Assembly: GCA_043748455.1 (NCBI GenBank) | Contig: JAYTNF010000198.1 | Location: 1-6,332 of the forward strand | DNA from: JAAFKA01 sp043748455 | GTDB taxonomy: Bacteria; Bacteroidota; Bacteroidia; Cytophagales; Thermoflexibacteraceae | DNA length: 6,332 nucleotides | Reading direction: 5' to 3' | Shown here: positions 1-6,332 of the stretch, piece by piece | Numbering within the stretch: the stretch's first letter is position 1 | Layout: each line of letters begins with the position of its first letter | The notes under the pieces: generated by a model | Databases searched by the model: none | What the model saw: only the letters and a program-made list of their open reading frames with translations | Told to the model about the DNA's origin: nothing | Translations under genes and position numbers: made by a program

Positions 1-208
1 TAATTTGTCTGTGATTATCCGTAAAATCTATGTTATCTGTGTGCCATAAAGTATTGATTTTCAACTATTTAAGTTATCATACATTTTTTACCACTACCAC
101 ATTTTATATAACTTTCAACTAATAGTAGGTTGATAAAACATGGTTATCATATTTCTGAATATTAGTGGTTAAATATATGCAAATTTTTTAGCAATTCAAT
201 TAACAAAA
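1..208. other. non-coding AT-rich region at left edge
   Basis: I see no coding region here on either strand. The stretch lies downstream of the minus-strand atpD gene and its terminator. In particular it does not encode the epsilon subunit (atpC) that often follows atpD. It contains a run of short related words at 8-41 (listed separately) and two weak direct repeats, GTTATCATA at 73-81 and 143-151 and TTCAACTA at 59-66 and 114-121. What gene lies further left cannot be told. Confidence 0.7.
8..41. repeat. short imperfect tandem repeat, TCTGTG-like units
   Basis: Four related hexamers follow each other at a spacing of 9-10 bases: TCTGTG at 8-13, TCCGTA at 18-23, TCTATG at 27-32 and TCTGTG at 36-41, separated by A/T-only linkers. 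The run may extend past the left edge. From memory, similar strings of ATCTGTG words occur between genes in many bacterial genomes, but I cannot assign this one to a named family. Confidence 0.4.
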
Positions 209-241
209 ATAGCTAATACAATTTAAAATCGTATTAGCTAT
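205..241 (-). terminator. intrinsic terminator downstream of atpD
   Basis: Bases 209-219 and 231-241 form a perfect 11-bp stem with an 11-base loop (220-230). Read on the minus strand, the stem begins 33 bases after the atpD stop and is followed by a run of five T (209-205), then G and more A/T. The stem is AT-rich, as is the whole region. Position, orientation and T-run all fit a Rho-independent terminator ending the atpD transcript. Confidence 0.75.
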
Positions 242-274
242 CTTTGAATATGCTGAAAATTTGGTTTTTAAAAC

Positions 275-1783
275 CTATTTTTTAGCATCAGCCATCATTT
301 TTTCTCCTTTTGCAATAGCTTCTTCAATCGTACCAACAAGGTTGAAAGCAGCTTCTGGCAAATGGTCAAGATGTCCGTCAATAATCATATTAAAGCCTTT
401 AATAGTGTCTTTAATATCTACCAATGCACCTTTTAAGCCTGTAAACTGTTCTGCAACGTGAAATGGTTGCGATAAAAATCTTTGTACACGTCTTGCTCTG
501 TGTACTGCTTCTTTGTCTTCATCAGACAATTCGTCCATACCCAAAATGGCAATAATATCTTGCAATTCTTTATAGCGTTGTAAAATTAATTTTACTCTTT
601 GTGCTGTATTGTAATGTTCTGCACCCAAAATAGCAGGTGTCAAAATACGAGAAGTTGAATCTAATGGATCCACCGCAGGATAAATACCTAACTCAGCAAT
701 TTTACGACTTAATACTGTTGTAGCATCTAAGTGAGCAAAAGTTGTAGCTGGAGCAGGGTCAGTTAAGTCATCGGCAGGTACATAAACTGCTTGCACAGAA
801 GTAATAGAACCACGTTTTGTAGAAGTAATACGTTCTTGCATGGCACCCATTTCTGTTGCCAAAGTTGGTTGATAACCCACCGCAGAAGGCATACGACCTA
901 ATAAAGCTGATACTTCAGAACCTGCTTGTGTAAAACGGAAAATGTTGTCAATAAAGAAAAGAATATCACGTCCTTTACCTGTTCCATCACCATCACGGAA
1001 ATATTCAGCAACCGTCAAACCAGATAAAGCCACTCTTGCTCTTGCCCCTGGCGGTTCATTCATTTGACCGAAAACGAAAGTAGCTTGTGATTTTTTCAAT
1101 TCTTCTAAATCTACTTTGCTCAAATCCCAACCACCATTTTCCATAGAATGTTTGAAGTTATCACCATAACGAATGATACCAGCTTCAATCATCTCACGCA
1201 ACAAGTCATTACCCTCACGAGTTCTTTCACCTACACCTGCAAATACAGATAAACCTGCATAGGCTTTTGCAATATTGTTGATTAATTCTTGAATTAATAC
1301 AGTTTTACCCACACCTGCACCACCAAACAAACCAATTTTACCACCTTTTGCATAAGGTTCAATCAAGTCAATAACTTTGATACCTGTAAACAAAACTTCG
1401 GTAGAAGTAGAAAGGTCTTCGTAACGAGGAGCAGCACGGTGAATAGACATCGTTTGCTTGCCACTTGGTTGCGAAATACCATCAATAGCTTGTCCAACTA
1501 CGTTAAACAAACGACCTTTGATGTCTTCACCAACAGGCATTTGAATCTGTGCACCAGTGTCTGTTACGTCCATTCCTCTGCACAAACCTTCTGTACCTTC
1601 CATAGAAATTGTACGTACACGGTTTTCGCCTAAGTGTTTTTGACATTCAAGAACTACTAATGTACCATCATTTTTTGTTACTTGTAAAGCATCAAGAATA
1701 TTTGGTAATTTGTTGCCCTCTCCTTCAAAACTTACGTCCACAACAGGACCAATAACTTGGGTAATTTTTCCAATATTTGCCAT
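275..1783 (-). CDS. atpD: F1Fo ATP synthase subunit beta
   Basis: This is the catalytic subunit of the F1 sector of ATP synthase, on the cytoplasmic side of the inner membrane. Three beta subunits alternate with three alpha subunits and make ATP from ADP and phosphate, driven by rotation of gamma. The 502 residues look complete: N-terminal beta-barrel domain (about 1-80), nucleotide-binding domain and helical C-terminal domain. Visible motifs are the P-loop GGAGVGKT (154-161), GERTREGND (185-193, with the likely catalytic Glu186 and Arg187), the Walker B strand ending at Asp279, the alpha/beta signature PAVDPLDSTS (369-378) and DELSDED (417-423, the DELSEED lever). Compared with E. coli there are about 27 extra residues between the GERTREGND segment and FGQMNEPPG (roughly 199-237) and a few more at GDGTGKGRD (264-272). 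I recall both as usual in Bacteroidota. ATG start, stop TAG. No Shine-Dalgarno is visible in the leader. The gene has its own candidate promoter and terminator, and atpC does not follow it. Confidence 0.98.
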   Translation of the reverse strand: MANIGKITQVIGPVVDVSFEGEGNKLPNILDALQVTKNDGTLVVLECQKHLGENRVRTISMEGTEGLCRGMDVTDTGAQIQMPVGEDIKGRLFNVVGQAIDGISQPSGKQTMSIHRAAPRYEDLSTSTEVLFTGIKVIDLIEPYAKGGKIGLFGGAGVGKTVLIQELINNIAKAYAGLSVFAGVGERTREGNDLLREMIEAGIIRYGDNFKHSMENGGWDLSKVDLEELKKSQATFVFGQMNEPPGARARVALSGLTVAEYFRDGDGTGKGRDILFFIDNIFRFTQAGSEVSALLGRMPSAVGYQPTLATEMGAMQERITSTKRGSITSVQAVYVPADDLTDPAPATTFAHLDATTVLSRKIAELGIYPAVDPLDSTSRILTPAILGAEHYNTAQRVKLILQRYKELQDIIAILGMDELSDEDKEAVHRARRVQRFLSQPFHVAEQFTGLKGALVDIKDTIKGFNMIIDGHLDHLPEAAFNLVGTIEEAIAKGEKMMADAKK

Positions 1784-1835
1784 TGTATATATTGTATGTG
1801 TTTAGATTATATGCCTTTAAGATAATTTTAATTTG

Positions 1836-1866
1836 CAAAACTAAACTATTCTTTCTGTTCTACAAA
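1836..1866 (-). promoter_or_regulatory. promoter of atpD, Bacteroidota type
   Basis: Read on the minus strand, TTTG at 1866-1863 (-33 element) is followed after exactly 19 bases by TAGTTTTG at 1843-1836, a full match to the Bacteroidota -7 consensus TAnnTTTG. Transcription would start near 1829-1831, giving an untranslated leader of about 45 bases before the atpD ATG. The promoter lies between the miaA stop and atpD, so atpD does not need read-through from miaA. No transcript data were available. Confidence 0.6.
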
Positions 1867-1900
1867 AGAATAATAAAAAGTTTTACAAAAGTTTTTTAAA

Positions 1901-2797
1901 TTATTTGATAAACTCTAAAATTTTATCAACATCATTTGCATCAAACCATATAATTTCTTTGTCTTTGCGAAACCATGTAAGTTGTCTTTTTGCATAATGT
2001 CTTGTATTTCGTTTTAATAATCTTAGACATTCTTCCCAATCATATTGCTTGTCCCAAAACTCAAAAATTTCTTTATAACCAACGGTTTGTAAAGCATTAT
2101 GTTGTCGATAAGAAATTAAATTTTTCACTTCGTCCAATAAACCTTGTGCCAGCATGATGTCCATGCGTGCATCTATTCGGGCATAAAGCTCTGTTCTTTC
2201 ACGTTCTAAACCTATTTTTATGATTTCAAAAGGTCGCAAATGCGTATCTTTTATACGAAAAGATGAATAGGTTTTTCCACTTGCCAAACACACTTCCAAA
2301 GCACGAATCACACGTTGGGAATTTGCTTTATCTACTTGATTATAATAACTTGGGTCTAATTTTGCTAATTCCGCAACCAAACTTTCAAGTCCTTCTTTCT
2401 CAAATCTATCTTGCAATGTTGCACGCAAATTTTCAGGAATTTCAGGCATGTTATCCATTCCTTGACAAACTGCATTGATATATAGACCAGAACCTCCTGT
2501 TAAAATCACATCATCATAACTCAAAAATAGTGTTTCTAATAACGCTAATACATCTTTTTCATATTGTCCTGCATTGTATTCTTGAGTAATGCTATGAGAA
2601 TTGATAAAATAATGTTGTACTATTGCCAATTCCTCCTCGCTTGGTTTTGCTGTTCCAATTGTCATTTCACGATAAAATTGGCGAGAATCTGCTGAAATAA
2701 TCACCGTTTTTAGCTTTTTTGCAAGCTGAATACAACATGCAGTTTTGCCAACGGCAGTTGCACCAACAATAACAATAAGACGTTTATTTTTTTTCAT
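1901..2797 (-). CDS. miaA: tRNA (adenosine(37)-N6)-dimethylallyltransferase
   Basis: MiaA transfers a dimethylallyl group from dimethylallyl diphosphate to N6 of A37 in tRNAs that read codons starting with U, making i6A, which MiaB can convert further to ms2i6A. It is a soluble cytoplasmic enzyme. The 298 residues match the usual family length of about 300. Visible are the P-loop GATAVGKT (12-19), which in this family binds the diphosphate, ISADSRQ with the conserved Asp37 (catalytic base in the family), IGTAKP (47-52), GGSGLY (101-106), NSQRVIRALEV (159-169), QTVGYKE (237-243) and the C-terminal NTRHYAKRQLTWFR (264-277), all typical of MiaA. ATG start, stop TAA, leader without Shine-Dalgarno. 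tsaB lies 83 bases upstream on the same strand, separated by a palindromic repeat whose stem ends 15 bases before the ATG. I found no convincing promoter in that gap, so co-transcription with tsaB is likely but not shown. No frameshift or missing motif was seen. Confidence 0.97.
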   Translation of the reverse strand: MKKNKRLIVIVGATAVGKTACCIQLAKKLKTVIISADSRQFYREMTIGTAKPSEEELAIVQHYFINSHSITQEYNAGQYEKDVLALLETLFLSYDDVILTGGSGLYINAVCQGMDNMPEIPENLRATLQDRFEKEGLESLVAELAKLDPSYYNQVDKANSQRVIRALEVCLASGKTYSSFRIKDTHLRPFEIIKIGLERERTELYARIDARMDIMLAQGLLDEVKNLISYRQHNALQTVGYKEIFEFWDKQYDWEECLRLLKRNTRHYAKRQLTWFRKDKEIIWFDANDVDKILEFIK

Positions 2798-2812
2798 GAA
2801 ATTTATAATTTA

Positions 2813-2859
2813 TTTGTCATTCTGAGCGGGGCTGCCTCCAGCTTGCTCAGAATGACAAA
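2813..2859. repeat. REP-like palindromic repeat between tsaB and miaA
   Basis: Arms TTTGTCATTCTGAGC (2813-2827) and GCTCAGAATGACAAA (2845-2859) are perfect reverse complements over 15 bp. The 17-base centre can form a second small hairpin, GCTG (2831-2834) with CAGC (2839-2842) around a 4-base loop. The centre and inner arms are clearly richer in G+C than the flanks. From memory, GTCATTCTGAGC is the core of dispersed intergenic palindromes seen in many Bacteroidota and other genomes, so this is probably one copy of such a family. No T-run follows it in either direction, so it is not a standard intrinsic terminator. It begins 21 bases after the tsaB stop. Confidence 0.7.
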
Positions 2860-2880
2860 ATGGAAATATCGTTATCAAAA

Positions 2881-3624
2881 CTAAAACTTTTTTGCCGCAA
2901 CTTTTGCCATATATTCTTTCAAATACAACGATTCATAATAAGCAATATCCACTTTTTTAGGATTTTGATGTGCCAATTTCCCAATGCTGCGTGCAGACGT
3001 AAGAATGGTGTCAATAAACCTAAAATTCGGGTTTTTTAAGGTTGTTTGGCATTTTGCAGCACCATTTCCAAAATATAAAATCGTATTTGTTGCTATAAAA
3101 TTGCTAAAACTATCTTCATCAACAATTAAAGGTTCTATTGGGCTAATAAGTTCTAAATCAAGAGAATAGGTTGGTTTACATTGATACAAAGCTGTATAAA
3201 CTTCCATTCTTCGTGCATCAATCATGGGAGCTAATAGTATATTTTGTGGTATATTTTGCAATATATTTTCACCTTTTATGTTTTCGCCTTTTGCATTCAT
3301 ACCAACAAACGCATCTGCAACTTGCAATGCCATAGCTTCTAAGGTTGAAACTGCCAGCAAAGGAATATCAAGAGCAAAACACAAACCTTTTGCTGTTGAA
3401 CTGCCAATTCTCAAACCTGTATAAGAACCAGGTCCGTCAGAAACTGCAATGGCAGTTAATTGAGATTTTGAGGTTTGGGTTTGTTGCAAAATATTATCAA
3501 TAAGCACCGTTATCATGCCTGCGTGAGTTTGTTCTCCAAACAAATCTTGGCTTGCTAATAAAATTCCGTTCTTGTGCAAAGCAACCGAACAAATATTTGT
3601 AGAAGTTTCTATACTTAAAATCAC
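2881..3624 (-). CDS. tsaB: tRNA threonylcarbamoyladenosine biosynthesis protein TsaB
   Basis: TsaB is the non-catalytic partner of TsaD. With TsaE they form the cytoplasmic TsaBDE complex, which moves the threonylcarbamoyl group from its AMP carrier (made by TsaC/TsaC2) onto N6 of A37 in ANN-decoding tRNAs, giving t6A. The 247 residues show the N-terminal ILSIETST strand (2-9), the hallmark DGPGSYTGLRIG (63-74), IDARRMEVYTA (135-145) and the C-terminal ESLYLKEYMA (231-240). The HxxxH metal motif of TsaD is absent; only His34 of THA is present, as expected for TsaB rather than TsaD. Residues about 113-130 are an extra segment of repeated GENI/QNI words, which makes the protein slightly longer than I expect for Bacteroidota TsaB. 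The start codon is GTG: an in-frame TGA lies 24 bases upstream with no ATG between, and starting here gives the canonical N-terminus. Stop TAG. miaA follows on the same strand. Confidence 0.96.
   Translation of the reverse strand: MILSIETSTNICSVALHKNGILLASQDLFGEQTHAGMITVLIDNILQQTQTSKSQLTAIAVSDGPGSYTGLRIGSSTAKGLCFALDIPLLAVSTLEAMALQVADAFVGMNAKGENIKGENILQNIPQNILLAPMIDARRMEVYTALYQCKPTYSLDLELISPIEPLIVDEDSFSNFIATNTILYFGNGAAKCQTTLKNPNFRFIDTILTSARSIGKLAHQNPKKVDIAYYESLYLKEYMAKVAAKKF
3235..3288 (-). repeat. micro-repeat inside tsaB
   Basis: On the coding strand this segment is built from related short units: two 15-base units encoding GENIK and GENIL, then two 12-base units encoding QNIP and QNIL. All contain AAAAYATA-like cores. 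The reading frame is kept. It sits between the conserved DGPGSYTG half and the IDARRMEVY strand, at a place where family members vary in length, so it is probably a loop expansion that arose by slippage. Confidence 0.6.
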
Positions 3625-3638
3625 CGTTTTAAATTGTT

Positions 3639-3671
3639 TTGAATGTCAAATGTAGTTATTTTTTAGTTTTG
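3639..3671 (+). promoter_or_regulatory. candidate promoter of the outer-membrane receptor
   Basis: On the plus strand TAGTTTTG at 3664-3671 matches the Bacteroidota -7 consensus TAnnTTTG exactly. A TTG at 3639-3641 lies 22 bases upstream, at the long end of the accepted spacing. The start would be near 3677, leaving about 130 bases of leader before the ATG at 3807. A weaker alternative is TTG 3741-3743 with AACATTTG 3762-3769 (18-base spacing, one mismatch), which would give a leader of about 30 bases. The sequence does not decide between them. Confidence 0.3.
3647..3654 (-). promoter_or_regulatory. candidate promoter -7 element of tsaB
   Basis: Read on the minus strand, TACATTTG (3654-3647) matches TAnnTTTG exactly and lies 22 bases before the tsaB GTG, so the transcript would have only a short leader of about 15 bases. 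No TTG is present at the expected -33 distance, which lowers confidence. It would drive tsaB and, through the 83-base gap, probably miaA. Confidence 0.4.
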
Positions 3672-3806
3672 ACGCTGCAGTTTTGCGACTTTTAATAATA
3701 TTTCCTACTTTAACTTTCTTTAACAACACAAAATTAAACCTTGTTAGCATTATTTTGTCTAAACATTTGTTACAATTTTTTACTAACTTAAAAACATTTT
3801 ACTTGC

Positions 3807-6332
3807 ATGAAAAATTACTTATTGATGTGCCTTTTACTTATTTCTTCTCTTGTTTACGCACAACGTCCACAAGGAAACGGCAGTGCTAATCCTCAAAATA
3901 TTCCAGCCATAGGTAAAATTACAGGAAAACTTATTGACAAACAAACTCAAAAACCCTTAGAGTTTGCTACTATTGCACTTTATCGCATTCCAAGAAAACA
4001 AGAAAATAATCAAGCAACAAATCAAGCAACGAAGGATTCTGTAAAATTTGAAACAGGCACAACCAGTAATGACAAAGGTGAATTTATCTTAGAACAAGTA
4101 AAAGTTGGTCGTTTTATGCTCAAAATAGATTTTATTGGTTACAAAACTTTCAAATCTGATACTTTTATGATTACGCCCAAAAGTCCAGAAATGTTGTTTG
4201 CAAAATTGGAAATTAGTCAAAATGACCAACAATTAGAAGGCGTTGAAATTCTAGGCGAAAAAGCCGTTTATGAACAGCAATTAGACAAAAAAGTGTTTAA
4301 TGTAGAAAAAAATATCACTGCAACAGGCGGAACAGTGAATGATGTTTTGCAAAATATTCCTTCGGTAAGTGTCGATATTGACGGAAATGTGTCGATGCGA
4401 GGCAGTGGAAATGTTACAATTTTGATAGATGGCAAACCTTCGGGCTTGACAGGTGCAAATCGGGCAGCAGCTTTGGCACAACTTCCCGCAGCAATGGTGG
4501 ACAAAATTGAAATTATTACAAATCCTTCGGCAAGATATGACGCAGATGGAATGTCGGGAATTATCAATATTGTTACTAAAAAAAATAAATTGGAAGGAAT
4601 GAATGGCAATATTAGTGCAGGTATAGGAACACGAAATAAATACAATATTGGTACAAATTTGAGCTATAAAATCAAAAAATTTAACTTTTTTGGCAATTAT
4701 AGCTACCGTTATGACCAAAGATTTTCAAATGGCTATTCTTTAAGACGAAATACGATTAAAGATTCGAGTTGGAGAACCGACCAATATAATGACGGATTAC
4801 GTAAACCTCATTTTCATATTGGCAAAATTGGTGCAGATTATTACATCTCAAATAACACAACTTTAAGCACTTCGCTTGGTTACAGTTACCGCACAGGTTT
4901 GGATAATGACAATCTTTTATATCAAATTTATCCACAATTAAGTTCAAATAATTTTTACAAATATAACAGAAATACAACGCAAATAGAAAATGGCAATAAT
5001 TGGGATTATAGCTTAAATTTTAAACATAGTTTTCCAAAAAATAAAAGTGAATTAAGTGCAGATGTTGTGTATTCGAGTGCCGAAAACACAACAGAAAGCA
5101 GCTTTTTTACAGAAAAACGTGCATTTCTTTATAGTAAAAACGACTCTTTGCAAAATACAAATAATTTAAGTGGTGTAAAAATATTGACTTTGCAGACAGA
5201 TTTTGTGCTGCCGATTGGCAAAACTAAAAAAGGAAAATTTGAAGCAGGTTATAAATCAATTTTGCGAACTATTGATAATAATTTCTTGTCTAATTCTTTT
5301 AGTTGGGAAAAAAATATCTACCAACGTGATAGCAGATTAAATAATGATTTTCGGTATAACGAAAATATCCACGCAGCATATATGATGTTAGGTAATGAAT
5401 TTAAAGGTTTTCAGTGGCAAGCAGGTTTGCGTGCCGAGCAAACTTTTACAAAATCAGAGGTTTTGACCACAGGTGAAAGTTATCCGAACCAATATTTTAA
5501 TGTTTTTCCAAGTCTTGTGATTAATAAGCAATTAAAAGGCGAAAATGAATTGGTGTTGAGTTTTAGTCGCCGTTTAAACCGTCCACAAGTTGGCACATTA
5601 AATCCCTTTGTTGATTATTCTGACCCTTTGAACTTGCGAAAAGGTAATCCTTCCTTATTGCCCGAATATATAAACTCTTTTGAGTTCAGTTATAACAAAA
5701 ATTGGAAATCATATTCCATAAATAGCACCGCATATTATCGCACAATTGAAGGAGTTATTACACGATACAGAACCGTAGATAATGCAGGAATTGCGACAAC
5801 AACTTTCTTAAATTTGACATCTGGAACTTCTTATGGTTTGGAATTGGTAGGACGTTTGCAACCTTTTAATTGGTGGGATATTACCCTAAGTGGTAATGTT
5901 TTTCAGTCTATTGTCAATGGAACTAACGTAGATGCAAGCCTAAACAACAATAATTTGTCTTGGAATGCCCGTTTTATCTCAAATAATAGAATTTCTAAAA
6001 CTTTATCAACTCAAATTATTGCCAATTATAATGCTCCTTTTGTCTTGCCACAAGGTATGTCCATTCCAATTTATGGCATTGATTTGGCAATAAAAAAAGA
6101 CATTTTTAAAGGAAAAGGTACATTAACTTTAAATGTAAGTGATATTTTTGATTGGCGTAAATTTGGTGCAACTTTGTCAGATGCTACTTTCTATAATGAG
6201 TTTGTCCGCAAACGTGAATCGCAGGTTGCAACGCTAAATTTTAGTTACCGTTTTGGCTCAAAGGATTTTGCTCCTTCTCGCAGAAAAGCTGGCAAAGGAA
6301 ATGAAGGTAGTTTAGAAGGTGGTGGTGGTGGA
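3807..6332 (+). CDS. TonB-dependent outer-membrane receptor family protein, 3' end cut
   Basis: The frame is open from the ATG at 3807 to the last base: 842 codons with no stop. Residues 1-18 are a signal peptide (hydrophobic LLMCLLLISSLV, likely cut after VYA, mature Gln19). Next comes a carboxypeptidase-regulatory-like beta-sandwich (about 36-126; GKITGKLIDKQTQKPLEFAT, later GEFILEQVKVG and IDFIGYKTF). The plug domain covers about 143-258 (VNDVLQNIPSVSVD, VSMRGSGNVTILIDGKPSG, IEIITNPSARYDADGMSGII). The rest is a beta-barrel of alternating aromatic and polar strands, with SRRLNRPQVGTLNPF (from 587) and GNPSLLPEY (613-621), typical of the Pfam OMP_b-brl_3 type. The last barrel strand seems to be VATLNFSYRFG (807-817), followed by a basic tail and five glycines, so only a few residues are probably missing. 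Such proteins take up or bind substrates using TonB-ExbBD energy; the substrate cannot be told and no SusD-like partner is visible. An in-frame TAA at 3789-3791 fixes the start. Confidence 0.93.
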   Translation, partial: MKNYLLMCLLLISSLVYAQRPQGNGSANPQNIPAIGKITGKLIDKQTQKPLEFATIALYRIPRKQENNQATNQATKDSVKFETGTTSNDKGEFILEQVKVGRFMLKIDFIGYKTFKSDTFMITPKSPEMLFAKLEISQNDQQLEGVEILGEKAVYEQQLDKKVFNVEKNITATGGTVNDVLQNIPSVSVDIDGNVSMRGSGNVTILIDGKPSGLTGANRAAALAQLPAAMVDKIEIITNPSARYDADGMSGIINIVTKKNKLEGMNGNISAGIGTRNKYNIGTNLSYKIKKFNFFGNYSYRYDQRFSNGYSLRRNTIKDSSWRTDQYNDGLRKPHFHIGKIGADYYISNNTTLSTSLGYSYRTGLDNDNLLYQIYPQLSSNNFYKYNRNTTQIENGNNWDYSLNFKHSFPKNKSELSADVVYSSAENTTESSFFTEKRAFLYSKNDSLQNTNNLSGVKILTLQTDFVLPIGKTKKGKFEAGYKSILRTIDNNFLSNSFSWEKNIYQRDSRLNNDFRYNENIHAAYMMLGNEFKGFQWQAGLRAEQTFTKSEVLTTGESYPNQYFNVFPSLVINKQLKGENELVLSFSRRLNRPQVGTLNPFVDYSDPLNLRKGNPSLLPEYINSFEFSYNKNWKSYSINSTAYYRTIEGVITRYRTVDNAGIATTTFLNLTSGTSYGLELVGRLQPFNWWDITLSGNVFQSIVNGTNVDASLNNNNLSWNARFISNNRISKTLSTQIIANYNAPFVLPQGMSIPIYGIDLAIKKDIFKGKGTLTLNVSDIFDWRKFGATLSDATFYNEFVRKRESQVATLNFSYRFGSKDFAPSRRKAGKGNEGSLEGGGGG
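4008..4031 (+). repeat. 12-bp tandem duplication inside the receptor gene
   Basis: AATCAAGCAACA (4008-4019) is directly followed by AATCAAGCAACG (4020-4031), differing only in the last base. It encodes NQAT twice (residues 68-75) in a polar loop of the N-terminal beta-sandwich domain, and the frame is kept. It is likely a recent slippage duplication with little effect on the fold. Confidence 0.75.

Noticed and set aside
90..169. Inverted words ACCACTA (90-96) and TAGTGGT (163-169)
   Set aside because: Only 7 bp with a 66-base loop in AT-rich DNA; not supportable as a structure.
1..274. A possible atpC gene after atpD
   Set aside because: No reading frame of adequate length or epsilon-like sequence is present, and a terminator intervenes.
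1867..1900. A terminator for miaA
   Set aside because: Only a very short AT stem with a 2-base loop can be drawn; the repeated AAAAGTTTT words do not make a convincing hairpin.
2813..2859. The palindrome as an intrinsic terminator for tsaB
   Set aside because: No T-run follows the stem on either strand, so the standard signature is missing.
261..3424. Plus-strand open frames of 61-71 codons opposite atpD, miaA and tsaB
   Set aside because: They are antisense to conserved genes, with no promoter, no family resemblance and biased composition expected from mirrored codons.
3761..3804. Near-identical AAACATTTGTTAC and AAACATTTTACTT words before the receptor start
   Set aside because: Two short A/T-rich words in an A/T-rich leader are likely by chance; no other operator-like feature supports them.
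3683..3889. Plus-strand 68-codon open frame across the start of the receptor gene
   Set aside because: It overlaps the receptor signal peptide in another frame, lacks a recognisable motif, and contains the region expected to be promoter and leader.
4268..4977. Minus-strand open frames of 73-145 codons under the receptor gene
   Set aside because: They lie entirely within a continuous 842-codon plus-strand frame with strong domain matches, overlap each other, and resemble no known family.

Overview
The window looks like an ordinary chromosomal stretch from a member of the Bacteroidota. The DNA is AT-rich and the beta subunit of ATP synthase has the Bacteroidota-type insertion. The readable promoters fit the TTTG-N19-TAnnTTTG consensus of that phylum, no start codon has a clear Shine-Dalgarno sequence, and the right end holds a typical Bacteroidota outer-membrane receptor of the carboxypeptidase-regulatory-like/plug/beta-barrel type. 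I cannot resolve the order or family.

Layout, left to right. Positions 1-274 are non-coding and hold a short irregular repeat at the left edge and a strong hairpin terminator (209-241) for the gene that follows. Three genes then lie on the minus strand: atpD (275-1783, F1 ATP synthase beta subunit), miaA (1901-2797, tRNA A37 dimethylallyltransferase) and tsaB (2881-3624, tRNA A37 threonylcarbamoylation factor, GTG start). A palindromic, locally GC-rich repeat with 15-bp perfect arms sits between tsaB and miaA. A 182-bp intergenic region (3625-3806) carries candidate promoters for both directions. From 3807 to the right edge the plus strand is one open frame of 842 codons encoding an outer-membrane receptor. 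It is cut by the window edge, probably within a few codons of its natural end.

How the genes relate. tsaB and miaA both serve modification of adenosine 37 of tRNA, t6A for ANN-decoding tRNAs and i6A for UNN-decoding tRNAs, and may share a transcript that starts before tsaB. atpD has its own promoter and its own terminator and is not followed by atpC, so it appears to be a single-gene unit. The receptor is divergent from tsaB and has no visible functional link to the other three genes.

I see no phage, transposase, CRISPR array, toxin-antitoxin or defence gene, and no evidence of a new multi-gene system. The points most worth a second look are the palindromic repeat, the detached atpD, the overlapping divergent promoters and the small repeat-built insertion in TsaB.
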